NCBI GenBank assembly: GCA_964020155.1
Contig: OZ026564.1
Location: 1,009,611-1,073,610 of the forward strand
DNA from: Chondrilla cf. caribensis
Lineage: Eukaryota; Porifera; Demospongiae; Chondrillida; Chondrillidae
DNA length: 64,000 bases
Direction of reading: 5' to 3'
The position numbers and the translations under genes were made by a program. Under the pieces are notes generated by a model that worked only from the letters and a program-made list of their open reading frames with translations, did no database searches and was not told the DNA's origin. Below, one piece after another: positions 63,892 to 64,000 of the stretch (positions within the stretch are counted from its first letter, which is position 1; each line of letters begins with the position of its first letter).

Positions 63892-64000
63892 TATATAATA
63901 CATGTTCCTATGCATAACAATGAATTTATATTGAACGAAGAACGATGGTCGATTTCGAATGCTGACAATTAGAAATTGGTCTAGAATTTATGCGCAGATG

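Larger units (their letters stand above)
58026..64000 (+). mobile_element. LINE composite, right copy
   Basis: Repeat B reversed (58026-58275), repeat A, ORF1, ORF2, TAA tail (about 63847-63892) and the start of repeat B forward, cut by the window end. Its 3' junction retains about 20 bases lost in the left copy. Confidence 0.85.

Overview
The window looks like animal nuclear DNA, probably from a sponge or another early-branching metazoan. It is AT-rich, with short spliceosomal introns, Rab-type GTPase genes with conserved exon phases, Roco-like GTPases ending in death domains, an APE-type LINE, and very abundant (CA/TG)n tracts. The sponge assignment is inference; no marker gene settles it. 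No rRNA, convincing tRNA, CRISPR array or prokaryotic operon was seen.

Almost every cellular gene reads on the minus strand, and two families alternate. Family D is a Roco-like GTPase with a COR-like middle and a C-terminal death domain. Family R is a five-exon Rab-like small GTPase. The order is D2 (1-1461), R1 (2239-4355), a death-exon relic (4664-4852), R2 (5261-7881), D1 (8296-11982), R3 (12449-20569, with a 6 kb LINE composite in intron 2), D3 (21358-24397, frameshifted), R4 (26928-28743, last exon missing). From 28.7 to 44.3 kb the array is degraded: R5 pseudogene, D4 relic and R6 pseudogene lie among repeated blocks. Two plus-strand genes for small secreted six-cysteine peptides lie there (29966-30354 and 39427-39849), each with a TATA box.

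From 44525 to the end, the sequence repeats positions 1-19443 almost base for base, with a period of about 44.5 kb. Outside microsatellites only a few differences were noticed, plus one dense patch near 12.4 kb / 56.9 kb. This is either a very recent tandem duplication or two haplotypes left side by side in the assembly.

Exon models were built by hand from GT/AG sites and phase. D1 (883 aa), R1 (227 aa), R2 (214 aa) and both peptides (61 and 71 aa) close in frame end to end. Family D resembles inflammasome/apoptosis-type signalling GTPases, and family R resembles membrane-traffic Rabs. Several R members have lost nucleotide-binding residues, so the cluster appears to be in rapid birth-and-death turnover driven by local duplication, mobile elements and small indels.
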